From: Methylophaga sp.
GTDB lineage: Bacteria > Pseudomonadota > Gammaproteobacteria > Nitrosococcales > Methylophagaceae
Length of the DNA: 64,000 nucleotides
Reading direction: 5' to 3'
NCBI GenBank assembly: GCA_002733715.2
Contig: NVWQ02000058.1
Coordinates: 32,375-96,374 of the forward strand
Shown here: positions 27,308 through 35,482 of the stretch, piece by piece
Position numbering within the stretch: the stretch's first letter is position 1
Layout: each line of letters starts with the position of its first letter
Program-made: the position numbers and the translations under genes
Notes under the pieces: model-generated
Told to the model about the DNA's origin: nothing
Databases searched by the model: none
The model's input: the letters and a program-made list of their open reading frames with translations, nothing else

Positions 27308-28319
27308 TACTAATCTTCCCCAAACAACTATTGAAGACGACCAGGCTAACAGCGGCCTAGTAATGCAAATCATTGGCAGAGTGCAAATGGGCAATGCGAT
27401 GAGTAATTTTTTAGCTACCGTTAGCACTTTAGAAATGCGTAAAGTTAAAGAAAGCAAGGCTTATAGGGCGTTAAAAGGGCATTCACTACCAGATAAGCAT
27501 GGCAATAAAATAGCTAACGTTAGCACTTGGGCGGGTTTTTGTAGGGCTTGTGGCCTCACCGATAAAAAAGTAGATGAGGATATTCGCAACTTAAATACCT
27601 TTGGCGAACAAGCTTTAGAATTAATGCAACATGCGGGCATTGGTATTCGTGAAATGCGCCGCTTGCGTCAGCTACCAGAAGAGGAGTTAATCCGGTTAGA
27701 AAACAAGGTCATCAATGCTAAGGATACCGTTGAGGTTGTTGATGTTATTGAAGACTTAGTGGCCACCAATCAAGAGCAACAGCGCCTAAACGGTGACTTA
27801 AAAGCCGATAACGTTAGTCAAAACCATCAACTCGATGTGCTCGAAGTTGAAAACGAACAGTTGCGTGATCAACTAAAAGCACAAAGTGTGAACTCATGGC
27901 CGCAATACACCAACATGATCCGCATGGAATCATCGGCACTGGGTGATAAAGCGGTGATGGCGATTGATGAGCTTGAGCGGCTATTGGTCAAGGTTGAACA
28001 ACCTGAACTTGATATTGATGACCCCGAGCGGGTGGCTCATTACAGTGCAGCCGTTATTTCGTATTGGACTAACTTGCGCTTTATTCAAGCCCGTATTAGT
28101 CGATTAATCCCCATTGTTCATGATTCATTATCTGAAGCGATTGATGAAGCACCAGAAGCCTTGGGAATGGCATCAATGGAACCCGAAGAAATCATTAGAC
28201 TGACGAACAATAGAAACCTATTAGTGCATGAGTTTGAGCGTGACGCATTAGCACGAGAAGCACGCCGAATGAATAATAAACCCAAGCGTCGACGCTCAAA
28301 AAAAGCAAAGGCTGAATAA
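27300..28319 (+). CDS. Coiled-coil early protein preceding the transposase
   Basis: A protein of about 339 aa. The N-terminal 110 residues contain TWAGFCRACGLTDKKVDEDI, a possible DNA-binding segment. Residues 140-200 form a coiled coil (EEELIRLENKVINAKDTVEV and later LDVLEVENEQLRDQLKAQSV), and the C-terminus is very basic (NNKPKRRRSKKAKAE). The stop overlaps the transposase ATG (TAATG). A role as an accessory DNA-binding protein for transposition or replication is inferred only from position and charge. Confidence 0.55.
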   Translation: MTDTNLPQTTIEDDQANSGLVMQIIGRVQMGNAMSNFLATVSTLEMRKVKESKAYRALKGHSLPDKHGNKIANVSTWAGFCRACGLTDKKVDEDIRNLNTFGEQALELMQHAGIGIREMRRLRQLPEEELIRLENKVINAKDTVEVVDVIEDLVATNQEQQRLNGDLKADNVSQNHQLDVLEVENEQLRDQLKAQSVNSWPQYTNMIRMESSALGDKAVMAIDELERLLVKVEQPELDIDDPERVAHYSAAVISYWTNLRFIQARISRLIPIVHDSLSEAIDEAPEALGMASMEPEEIIRLTNNRNLLVHEFERDALAREARRMNNKPKRRRSKKAKAE

Positions 28320-29995
28320 TGAGTGCCAGCACTAATGTCGTGCCGTTAACGCCACAAATGCAATTTGCTGTTGCAATGAATGATTCCGATTCACTGTGGA
28401 GCAAACTGACAGACAAAAAAAGGCAAAAAGCAACGGACATTGCTACGCTTATCAAGCCCGCCATTGACTATCAACAAGCCACTAATCAGCACCATATTCG
28501 ACCTTTGGCGGAGTATTTACATTTTCACCTAAGTCAGAAGCGGTTGCCCGAAAAGCTATTGAAGCTAGCCAAATTATTAGCACAAAAGGATAAGGCGCTT
28601 CCCAGCCAAACAACACTGCGTCGTTGGATAGAGCGTTACATGGAGCAGGGCTTAATGGGTTTGGTTCCTCAGCAAAAAGGCAGCGTTCCAAAACCATTAG
28701 GCTGCGAGGTACGCATTCGTCATCTGATGCGGTCAGGCTCTAAAAACAACCCGGGCAATATCACTAAGATGTTGCAACAAGAAGGCCACGATGTTGAATA
28801 TCATCAAATCCGTAGACGGGTGATAGCGATGCCCGCCATTGAAGGCACACATAATTCAGGGCGGCTTGGCGCACTTGCCTTTGATAGCATGATGAAACCT
28901 TATACACGCCGTAAAACAGGGCATATGCCGGTCGGCTCTTGTTATCAAGCTGATGGCAATATGATGCCTATTTATTTACAGCATCCAACGGGTAATCGTC
29001 CTGCTCGGTTTGAAATTACGCCGATCATTGATGTGGTGAGCCGTTACATTGTGGGCTATTACATTAGTGAATCAGAATCAGCGATAAGCACTGTAATGGC
29101 ATTGACTGACGCTATTATAAAAGAGAATCATGTGCCGATTGATCTGCAAGCAGATAACGGCCCCGGCTTTAGCAATTCATTGGTGACTAGATATTACGAA
29201 AAACTCGGCATCACTGAAGTTCATCCCCGCGCTAGAAACCCTAAAGACAATGGTTATGTTGAGCGCTTTAATTTAATACTGAAAGAAGAGCTTCTTAAAC
29301 AGTTCCCCGCTTATTGTGGCAAAGATGCCGCGCCAGAACCATTGCAATTGTATCTTAAAAAGGTCGATAAAGGCGAAAAGCAACTGATGAGTGTTGAGCA
29401 GTTTAAAGTGTTCCTTGATGAATACATTCATTGGTATAACCATAAACGTAAACACGGCTCTATTGGCAATAAAACACCTGCACAGTTATGGGCAAACGTA
29501 GAGCGTAATCCACCTATTGACGTGCAAGATGTGTTCTTTTGGGACCAAGCAGAGCGCGTGGTTCAGCGTAGTGCCATTTCGTTTGAAAGCAGGGAATATT
29601 ATTCGCCTGAACTTATTCAATACAACACTGAGAAGGTGATTGTTGAATTTAATATTAACGACGATAGCTTTGTAAAAATACGTGATCTTGATGAACGTTG
29701 GTTATGTGATGCTCAAAAAATCAACGCTGCACCTTATCGTTCTATCTCTATTCTTGAAGATAGAAAACAAAAATCACTTATTCAAAAACGTAAGCGTCTG
29801 CAAATCAAAATGGATGAGGTGGAAGATCGGAATGCGCTGAACATCACACATGAAAATTGGCTTGATGGTGCCATGTTATTAGATCCAACACCAAGCCTAC
29901 AACAAAAAACGGCATCCGAAGATGCCGTCTTAAACGCTAACGGCGACCAGACCGAAAGCGAAATCAATATCGATATTTTCGATACCGACTACTAA
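28319..29995 (+). CDS. Mu-type DDE transposase (MuA-like)
   Basis: A 558-aa transposase that integrates and replicates the phage genome. The N-terminal 180 residues hold helix-turn-helix end-binding domains (QTTLRRWIERYMEQGLMGLV). The rve catalytic core carries Asp in YQADGNMMPIYL (about 211), Asp in IDLQADNGPGFSN (about 278) and Glu in NPKDNGYVERFN (about 313). The Mu C-terminal beta barrel follows (SFESREYYSPELI). It is shorter than MuA (663), lacking part of the N-terminal enhancer-binding region. It is paired with the AAA gene 19 bp downstream. Its substrates should be the 18-bp end repeats. Confidence 0.93.
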   Translation: MSASTNVVPLTPQMQFAVAMNDSDSLWSKLTDKKRQKATDIATLIKPAIDYQQATNQHHIRPLAEYLHFHLSQKRLPEKLLKLAKLLAQKDKALPSQTTLRRWIERYMEQGLMGLVPQQKGSVPKPLGCEVRIRHLMRSGSKNNPGNITKMLQQEGHDVEYHQIRRRVIAMPAIEGTHNSGRLGALAFDSMMKPYTRRKTGHMPVGSCYQADGNMMPIYLQHPTGNRPARFEITPIIDVVSRYIVGYYISESESAISTVMALTDAIIKENHVPIDLQADNGPGFSNSLVTRYYEKLGITEVHPRARNPKDNGYVERFNLILKEELLKQFPAYCGKDAAPEPLQLYLKKVDKGEKQLMSVEQFKVFLDEYIHWYNHKRKHGSIGNKTPAQLWANVERNPPIDVQDVFFWDQAERVVQRSAISFESREYYSPELIQYNTEKVIVEFNINDDSFVKIRDLDERWLCDAQKINAAPYRSISILEDRKQKSLIQKRKRLQIKMDEVEDRNALNITHENWLDGAMLLDPTPSLQQKTASEDAVLNANGDQTESEINIDIFDTDY

Positions 29996-30014
29996 CTAAC
30001 AAAAGGATTATAGC

Positions 30015-31025
30015 ATGACTAATAAAATTGAATACCCTGAAAAATGGCACGACAGTTACACGCATAGAAATCGGCAAGATGTGCTAAACGCAATTGATTG
30101 GATGAACAAGCACCAACGGTCACAAGCCAAACTGGCTAAAGCATGCCACGTGTCTGCCACCACCTTTAATAACATTATTAAAGGTAGCTACCCCAGCCAA
30201 CCCTTGCATCATATTCGCAAGATAATGGATGCCATTAAACTATCAGACCAGCGCCAAAAAGAAGGCGTACACGATTGCCCATTCGTTGAGACCAGTGTTT
30301 ATCGCACTGTTATTGCCGCTTGCAAGCGCGCGCATTTATATCGCAACTTTTCAGTGGTGTCAGCCTTTGTTGGCACAGGCAAAACACGCGGGCTTAAACA
30401 GTATGCCGCTGATAACTCAAATGTAATATTACTTGAAGCCACCCCTGATATGAATGCGGGTGTTTTAGTGTCAGAGCTGGTTGATAAAACCAACGCCATT
30501 GTCCATAAATCAAACCGATATGCGGTCGGCACTAAGGCTGAAAAGGTGGTGGCCGTTGTCAATGTGCTGCGCAATACCGACAGCTTAATTATTCTTGATG
30601 AGGCCGAAACAGTGTGCACCGCAACGCTTGAGTATTTGCGCCGCATTAGCGACAAAGCCAATATCGGTGTGGTGCTGGCTGGCACTGAAAGATTGAAGCC
30701 TTTAATTAAAGATCCCCGTGGTCGTTTTGGTCAAATAAGTTCACGCGTTGGCTTCTGGCCCCCCGTGATTCAGGGCATAACTGAAGATGATGCAGCGGCA
30801 TTATCAGCAGCCGCATTTGGTGACAATGAAGCACTATCTGATGACGTATTAAACGCCTTATGGCAAATGTGTGATGGCTCTGCGCGTGTATTAGTGTCGG
30901 CTTTAATCCCCGGTGTTAAGGATTACGGTCTTAAAAAAGGCAGTGAGCTATCGCCCGAACTGATTATTGAAGTAGGACAAAAAGTTTTAGGCTTCACACC
31001 GCGCCCTGTGCGGAAGGATTTCTAA
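30015..31025 (+). CDS. MuB-like AAA ATPase, target-DNA selector
   Basis: A 336-aa transposition partner that binds target DNA, delivers it to the transposase and gives target immunity. The N-terminal HTH (SQAKLAKACHVSATTFNNII) is as in MuB. Walker A is FVGTGKTRGLK (about 118-128), Walker B is SLIILDEAE (about 191-199), and an LAGTERL sensor segment follows. The C-terminal helical domain ends in TPRPVRKDF. It overlaps the next gene at a shared base. Confidence 0.9.
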   Translation: MTNKIEYPEKWHDSYTHRNRQDVLNAIDWMNKHQRSQAKLAKACHVSATTFNNIIKGSYPSQPLHHIRKIMDAIKLSDQRQKEGVHDCPFVETSVYRTVIAACKRAHLYRNFSVVSAFVGTGKTRGLKQYAADNSNVILLEATPDMNAGVLVSELVDKTNAIVHKSNRYAVGTKAEKVVAVVNVLRNTDSLIILDEAETVCTATLEYLRRISDKANIGVVLAGTERLKPLIKDPRGRFGQISSRVGFWPPVIQGITEDDAAALSAAAFGDNEALSDDVLNALWQMCDGSARVLVSALIPGVKDYGLKKGSELSPELIIEVGQKVLGFTPRPVRKDF

Positions 31026-31408
31026 TGAATGAATCAATTATTATTTCAGATGAGTTGCTTGAGCATTGGGGAATGATATTTGTTGATAACAATATCGTGC
31101 AGCACCACATTACTTTTGAGCAATTCTTAATGGATCCAGAAGAGATCTTGCACGCGCACGCCTTTAGTAAGCCGATGCCATTAGTTGATGACTTTTACTC
31201 ATTACTTGATAAACAAGTGGCTGTGCAGCAAAAGGTTGATCAAATAGATGACATTGAACAAATGCAGCAAGATATGGATGAAGAATACGAACGCCAAGGC
31301 CACATTATTGAGTTACATGGCAACCGCCACTTTGAACCTATTCACAAGCGCAGCTTTCCTAAGCGCTATAAAACCGGCATGAAACGCAAACTACAGAGGG
31401 CATCATAA
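31025..31408 (+). CDS. Early phage protein of unknown function
   Basis: A 127-aa protein with an acidic helical middle (QQKVDQIDDIEQMQQDMDEE) and a basic tail (KRYKTGMKRKLQRAS). Tight coupling on both sides (base-sharing stop/start) places it in the replication operon. I recognise no family. Confidence 0.5.
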   Translation: MNESIIISDELLEHWGMIFVDNNIVQHHITFEQFLMDPEEILHAHAFSKPMPLVDDFYSLLDKQVAVQQKVDQIDDIEQMQQDMDEEYERQGHIIELHGNRHFEPIHKRSFPKRYKTGMKRKLQRAS

Positions 31409-31800
31409 TGATTGATCACGACCGTGCAGATCTTAAACAAAAAGTAGATTACTTATTACACCAGCATCTAGGCAGTGACAACTGCATCTTGATGAATGAA
31501 ATATATGTGTCTATTACCGGTGGTCACATCATCCCTAACCGGCGATATGACCAAACACGCATCATTAGGTCAATCATTAAAGAACTACGCGAGGATGGCA
31601 GACCTATCGGTATTAAATCGGGTAGCAATGGTGGTTACTTCACGGCTCGAAATGATGAAGAGCTGGAATCAACAATCAGACTGTTTCATGGTCGAGCCAT
31701 GAGTTCGCTCAAACAAGAAGCGGCACTCAAACGTATCAGCTTTAGCGAGCTATTAGAACAATATGAACTTGAGTTATCACAAGAGGTAATCGCAGCATGA
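31408..31800 (+). CDS. Winged-helix-like early phage protein
   Basis: A 130-aa protein. Residues 10-80 read as a winged helix: MNEIYVSITGGHIIPNRRYD, then IRSIIKELREDGRPIGIKSG and a NGGYF wing. This resembles wHTH proteins found after MuB in Mu-like phages. The last four bases overlap the next small gene (ATGA). Confidence 0.55.
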   Translation: MIDHDRADLKQKVDYLLHQHLGSDNCILMNEIYVSITGGHIIPNRRYDQTRIIRSIIKELREDGRPIGIKSGSNGGYFTARNDEELESTIRLFHGRAMSSLKQEAALKRISFSELLEQYELELSQEVIAA

Positions 31801-31973
31801 TCAAATTGAAAATAGGCAAAACTTACACCCACCTGCAAACACAAGAACAAGTGGTGATTAGCGATATTAAAACCGGTTCATTAAACGGCAACCCGACCAC
31901 TGTTTATATGGGTGACGAATCACTGTCTGCCCATGAATTTAAAAAGGCATACCGCCACTACAACGGCAAGTAA
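31797..31973 (+). CDS. 58-aa early phage protein
   Basis: A small gene with a 4-bp ATGA overlap to the preceding stop. It gives MIKLKIGKTYTHLQTQEQVV then ISDIKTGSLNG and a GDESLSAHEFKKAYRHYNGK end. The beta-rich compact layout and coupling support translation. Function unknown. Confidence 0.55.
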   Translation: MIKLKIGKTYTHLQTQEQVVISDIKTGSLNGNPTTVYMGDESLSAHEFKKAYRHYNGK

Positions 31974-31992
31974 CTTAACCAGGAGAAACAAA

Positions 31993-32622
31993 ATGACAAC
32001 CGCTTTGCAAACTAAAGAAGATCAACCAGAATATTTAACCAACACTCAAGGCCATCTGGTGCCCTTAAAGTTAGTGCCCGATATTGATAAAGACCGTGAA
32101 TCATTAATCAATGAAATCTTTTCAAACGCAATAGAGTTGCGTGATCAAATGATTACATTCAAACAATCAGCAATGGGCGATGTACATGCCTTTGTTGAAT
32201 TGGCTGCTGAGAAATATGGCGCTAAGGTGGGTGGCAAGAAGGGCAATATCTCACTGCTTAATTTTGATGGCACTCGAAAGATTCAAATTCAAATAGCAGA
32301 GCATCTGCATTTTGATGAACGCTTGATAGCAGCCAAAGCATTAGTGGATGAATGCATTCATGAATGGACTGCAGACTCTAACGATAATATCAAAGCACTG
32401 ATTGAACACGCGTTTCAAACAGATAAAGAAGGCAACTTGAATACCGGTCGAGTGCTGGGTTTGATGCGATTAGATATAACAGATGAGAAGTGGATACAAG
32501 CAATGGCTGCACTTAAAGATTCCATGCAAATTGTCGGTTCAACTTCTTATATTCGATTGTATCAACGTGCATCAACCGATACTAAGTTTCAAGCGGTGTC
32601 ACTTGATATGTCGGCTGTGTAA
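31993..32622 (+). CDS. DUF3164 family phage protein
   Basis: A 209-aa protein of a family found in nearly all Mu-like early operons. The start at 31993 follows AGGAGAAACAAA. Visible features are VPLKLVPDIDKDRESLINEI, GGKKGNISLLNFDGTRKIQI and the C-terminal SYIRLYQRAS. Its role is not established. It is often next to host-nuclease inhibitor or replication genes. Confidence 0.85.
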   Translation: MTTALQTKEDQPEYLTNTQGHLVPLKLVPDIDKDRESLINEIFSNAIELRDQMITFKQSAMGDVHAFVELAAEKYGAKVGGKKGNISLLNFDGTRKIQIQIAEHLHFDERLIAAKALVDECIHEWTADSNDNIKALIEHAFQTDKEGNLNTGRVLGLMRLDITDEKWIQAMAALKDSMQIVGSTSYIRLYQRASTDTKFQAVSLDMSAV

Positions 32623-32858
32623 TGGGCTACTTCGCAAATGGTTCTGAAGGTGCCGATTATCAAGTGCAATATTGTGATCAGTGTGTTCATAGCGATAGTG
32701 CTGCGTGTGCGGTATGGGATGCTCATCTTGAGCACAACAGCAATGAATGCAATAACGAAGAAAGTATATTGCATTCATTAATCCCTAGAGGAAAAGATGG
32801 TATTGGCAATGACCAGTGCGCGATGTTTATCCCCAACGAAATAGATAGGAGAAAGTAA
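32622..32858 (+). CDS. Cys-rich small phage protein
   Basis: A 78-aa protein with six Cys, including QYCDQCVHSDSAACAVWDAH, suggesting a metal-binding knuckle. It overlaps both neighbours by one base. I do not recognise the family. Confidence 0.5.
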   Translation: MGYFANGSEGADYQVQYCDQCVHSDSAACAVWDAHLEHNSNECNNEESILHSLIPRGKDGIGNDQCAMFIPNEIDRRK

Positions 32859-33025
32859 TGCCTGATTTTAGAAGCGATGCAGAAATAGATGAAGTGCTTA
32901 ATATGTGTAATGAGCAAGAAGAGTTAGGAGGGTCACTCTTTCAAGGCATGACTTATGAGCAGGGTATTCAATGTGCTCTTCGATGGGTCACGGGTGATAG
33001 CGACGATCACCCTATGGCTGATTAA
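32858..33025 (+). CDS. 55-aa acidic phage protein
   Basis: A small gene from the ATG overlapping the previous stop (TAATG). The product starts MPDFRSDAEIDEVLNMCNEQ and ends SDDHPMAD. Coupling in the operon is the main support. AGGAGAAAG precedes the start. Function unknown. Confidence 0.5.
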   Translation: MPDFRSDAEIDEVLNMCNEQEELGGSLFQGMTYEQGIQCALRWVTGDSDDHPMAD

Positions 33026-33027
33026 TT

Positions 33028-33303
33028 ATGAGTCCCGATACTATCAACGCATTATTTGAACTCGTCGGCAGCTACTTCACTTGGATGAGTGCGTGGGTTC
33101 TGTATCAGCACAAAGAAACCAAAGGTGTCTACTGGCCGACGTGGTTGTTCTTCTCAGTTTGGGGCTGCTGGAATTTATTCTACTACCCAAGCCTTGATCA
33201 GCTGCTTAGTTTTTATGCCGGTATATTATTGGTGTCTGGCAATATTGTATGGGTGGTATTGGCTATCAAATATAACTATTTTTCAAGGCAATCTAATGGC
33301 TAA
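33028..33303 (+). CDS. Small three-helix membrane protein
   Basis: A 91-aa integral membrane protein with three hydrophobic helices at about 8-26, 36-54 and 60-84. YFTWMSAWVLYQHKETKGVY and WPTWLFFSVWGCWNLFYYPS are rich in Trp and Tyr. The layout recalls half-size PQ-loop/SemiSWEET-like proteins, but without a certain motif. In a phage early operon it could act on the envelope, for example in exclusion, which is inference. Confidence 0.5.
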   Translation: MSPDTINALFELVGSYFTWMSAWVLYQHKETKGVYWPTWLFFSVWGCWNLFYYPSLDQLLSFYAGILLVSGNIVWVVLAIKYNYFSRQSNG

Positions 33304-33544
33304 TGTAGATAACCAGATAAGCATTGATATAGGGTTGGCAGTGTTGTGTTGCGTAAGTGATAGAGGCCAAACCCTATCCCTTCGCGCTATTGCTGATGTT
33401 TGCGATTGCTCTAAAACGTACATCGACAACCTTGAAAAGAGCGCCCTTAAAAATCTTCAGCTAGCAATTCAATCTAAGTTATATCTTTATGACTATTTAC
33501 ACCCCAATATTGACCTGCCAATCGAGCAACATTATGAAAACTAA
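33296..33544 (+). CDS. Sigma-region-4-like HTH protein
   Basis: An 82-aa protein starting MANVDNQISIDIGLAVLCCV. LSLRAIADVCDCSKTYIDNL followed by EKSALKNLQLAIQ closely resembles the helix-turn-helix of sigma-70 region 4 (recognition helix plus EK-ALKKL). Its start overlaps the membrane-protein gene and its end overlaps gemA. It may help switch early to middle transcription just before Mor. Confidence 0.5.
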   Translation: MANVDNQISIDIGLAVLCCVSDRGQTLSLRAIADVCDCSKTYIDNLEKSALKNLQLAIQSKLYLYDYLHPNIDLPIEQHYEN

Positions 33545-33986
33545 AACCCCAATAAATAAATGCTACACCTTGCTAGCGGTAGGTAAAAACTACCTACAAA
33601 TGGATGATGATTTCTATCGTGATGAGTTCCTGGTACAACATGGCGCCACTAAAAAGAATGGCCGAGTATCCGCTAGCACAATGGACATTCATCAGCTGCA
33701 CGCTGCGCTGCATTCCATGAAACTTTTAGGCTTCACACCTAAGAAAAAAGCGACCACTCGCATTAGTGATTGGCGTACACCGCGCATTAATAAAATAACG
33801 GCAATTTGGTTTGCGATGCACAAGGCGGGCATTGTTAATAACCCAAGCAAAACAGCGATGCAAAAATGGTGCAGCACTGTTACCAAAAAGGCGCAGTTAG
33901 AATGGGTAACGGCTACCGATTTAAACAACTGCATCGAGGCGTTAAAGTCTTGGGCCGCACGTGAACATGTCAAGCTTGCCGATTGA
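33534..33986 (+). CDS. gemA: GemA-like regulatory protein (Mu gp16 family, DUF1018)
   Basis: A 150-aa protein with the GemA pattern: a charged N-terminus (LLAVGKNYLQMDDDFYRDEF), SASTMDIHQLHAALHSMKLL in the middle, and NKITAIWFAMHKAGIVNN then IEALKSWA at the end. In Mu, GemA modulates host gene expression and supercoiling and sits directly before mor, as here (20-bp overlap). ATG 33534 is internal to the preceding gene's end. Confidence 0.8.
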   Translation: MKTKTPINKCYTLLAVGKNYLQMDDDFYRDEFLVQHGATKKNGRVSASTMDIHQLHAALHSMKLLGFTPKKKATTRISDWRTPRINKITAIWFAMHKAGIVNNPSKTAMQKWCSTVTKKAQLEWVTATDLNNCIEALKSWAAREHVKLAD

Positions 33987-34377
33987 TCAATCACAGCTGG
34001 ATCTTATTGATCCTAAGCTCTTGCCACCGCAAATGCGGTTGCTGGTATACGCTGTCGGCCTGCCAGACACAGTAAAACTACTTCAAGCACGTGGTGGTAC
34101 CTTTTTCCGATTTCCATTAAAAGCACGAGATTCATTGCTGGCTGATCTTATCGGTCTGGTGCCTGCATCAAAACTATGCGCTGAACTCGGTGGCAAAACA
34201 TGGGAGCTGCCAAAATGCGATAAAATACTCAACAAAATAAGAAACATCGCTATTCAAAAAGCACGAGAAACCCACTCAGCCAGCGAAGTGGCGCGCATGT
34301 TTGATCTAACGCGCAGACACATCATCAACATCACCCCACGCCCAGAGCTAAAAGTGATGGATGATTTTTTTGATTAA
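33967..34377 (+). CDS. mor: Mor family middle-operon transcription activator
   Basis: A 136-aa protein of the Mor/C family. GGTFFRFPLKARDSLLADLI is the dimerisation region and SASEVARMFDLTRRHIINIT the C-terminal HTH. In Mu it activates the middle promoter by contacting RNA polymerase. There is no separate Mu C-like gene elsewhere in the window, so this protein may drive both outward-facing late arms. It is followed by an opposite-strand gene. Confidence 0.88.
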   Translation: MSSLPIDQSQLDLIDPKLLPPQMRLLVYAVGLPDTVKLLQARGGTFFRFPLKARDSLLADLIGLVPASKLCAELGGKTWELPKCDKILNKIRNIAIQKARETHSASEVARMFDLTRRHIINITPRPELKVMDDFFD

Positions 34378-34385
34378 CCTCAAAA

Positions 34386-35174
34386 TTATAGCTCTTTAAC
34401 AATTTGATATTTTTCTAGTAAGTCAAAAACCATTCCATGATTAATGCGATGGTTATATTTGACTTTTATTAAAGTTATGCCGCTTTTATTGCAAAGTCGT
34501 TTTTTCTTTATGTCTCTCTTTTTTAATTCTTCGAGAGCAAGATCCCCGCCCCAGTGTTTAACTGGCTTGTAATGTTGCTGACCTTGATATTCAAAAGCGA
34601 GTTTCTTTTCAGGAATATAGATATCTAGCTCTAACCCTTTTAACTCAGGTAAATAAGCATGAAATGTAACATCGCAAAAGCTAAATATATCCCGAACGAT
34701 CAAAAACAAAACACGCTCACTAACACCCGTTGAACCAACATGCTTAAAGCCAAAATCAGCCCTAACCTTATTTACAACACTTCTAGTCCACCGGCCTGGA
34801 CCATTCATAGATGGCCCCCTTTCTGGCAACATAGCATAAGCCAAGTGTTGCGCTACGATATAGTTATGAAAACAACCATCAAACAAAGAAGGCTCATGAA
34901 TATAATAACTTCTCATTGGCACTCTTAAATTACACCTATGGCACAAGCCATCTATATAAATAGGTTGCACGCTTTCAAACTTAGGGTTTTGCTGTTGTAA
35001 TTTATTCAATAAATAATCATATCCAACCACTGCTGCACGCATGCAGCCACATAAGTATTGTTGGCTATATGGTGTTTCTGCAAAATAAACAAAATGGTGT
35101 TTTTGCCCAACCCATGTTTCATTAGGGTAGAACACATAAGGATAGGGTAAGTTCTCTTCGATAGAATCTTCCAT
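34386..35174 (-). CDS. PD-(D/E)XK-like nuclease, opposite-strand moron
   Basis: A 262-aa protein. The C-terminal third carries a nuclease core: Asp184 in LELDIYIPEK and Glu195-Tyr-Gln197 in LAFEYQGQQHYKPV, then KKRLCNKSGITLIKVKY. This order (D, ExQ, conserved His, basic helix) is that of Vsr/homing-like PD-(D/E)XK enzymes. The N-terminal half has Cys42, Cys44, Cys78 and Cys81, a possible zinc ribbon, and aromatic-rich sequence. It is the only leftward gene inside the rightward arm, inserted between mor and the antirepressor, with a private AT-rich promoter region. I infer a lysogen-expressed accessory nuclease, possibly anti-phage. A homing function is the alternative. Confidence 0.65.
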   Translation of the reverse strand: MEDSIEENLPYPYVFYPNETWVGQKHHFVYFAETPYSQQYLCGCMRAAVVGYDYLLNKLQQQNPKFESVQPIYIDGLCHRCNLRVPMRSYYIHEPSLFDGCFHNYIVAQHLAYAMLPERGPSMNGPGRWTRSVVNKVRADFGFKHVGSTGVSERVLFLIVRDIFSFCDVTFHAYLPELKGLELDIYIPEKKLAFEYQGQQHYKPVKHWGGDLALEELKKRDIKKKRLCNKSGITLIKVKYNHRINHGMVFDLLEKYQIVKEL

Positions 35175-35274
35175 GCTCTAGCTTCATCAATAAAAGTATT
35201 TGACTTTACCAGAAAAATTGACATTCACAAAAAAAGCAAGGTATGATTACCCCACGGTTGCAAATTCAACCGTC

Positions 35275-35415
35275 AGGTCGGAAGCCTGAAAATATATCAA
35301 GGTGCAAGCGCACCATTCGGTTTAAGCGCTTTTTTTGTGCAAAAAAATCAATGGTGGGTGTGCATGGGAAGCCTTCGCGGGCTTGCTGGTTTCCTTGATA
35401 CCAGTCTTCCGACCT
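35275..35415 (+). ncRNA. Structured leader upstream of antirepressor
   Basis: Nested pairings are AGGTCGGAAG (35275-35284) with CTTCCGACCT (35406-35415), and TATCAAGG (35295-35302) with CCTTGATA (35393-35400). Inside lies the hairpin GGTGC-AAGC-GCACC (35301-35314). That hairpin competes with a terminator-like stem, AAGCGC (35306-35311) with GCGCTT (35326-35331) followed by a T-run. The layout looks like an attenuator or trans-acting RNA. Some prophages have a similar structured block, sometimes annotated as an Ash-like ORF, ahead of antirepressor genes. An ORF from 35335 crosses it, but I do not regard it as proven coding. Confidence 0.55.
35326..35337 (+). terminator. T-run of leader terminator
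   Basis: GCGC followed by eight T residues closes the AAGCGC stem described for the leader. It could stop rightward transcripts before the antirepressor. Confidence 0.5.
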
Positions 35416-35482
35416 GTGTACATCCATCACCCAATATCGGAAGTGTTGTGTGGTGGTTTTAATAACTATCGAGGAGACAATT

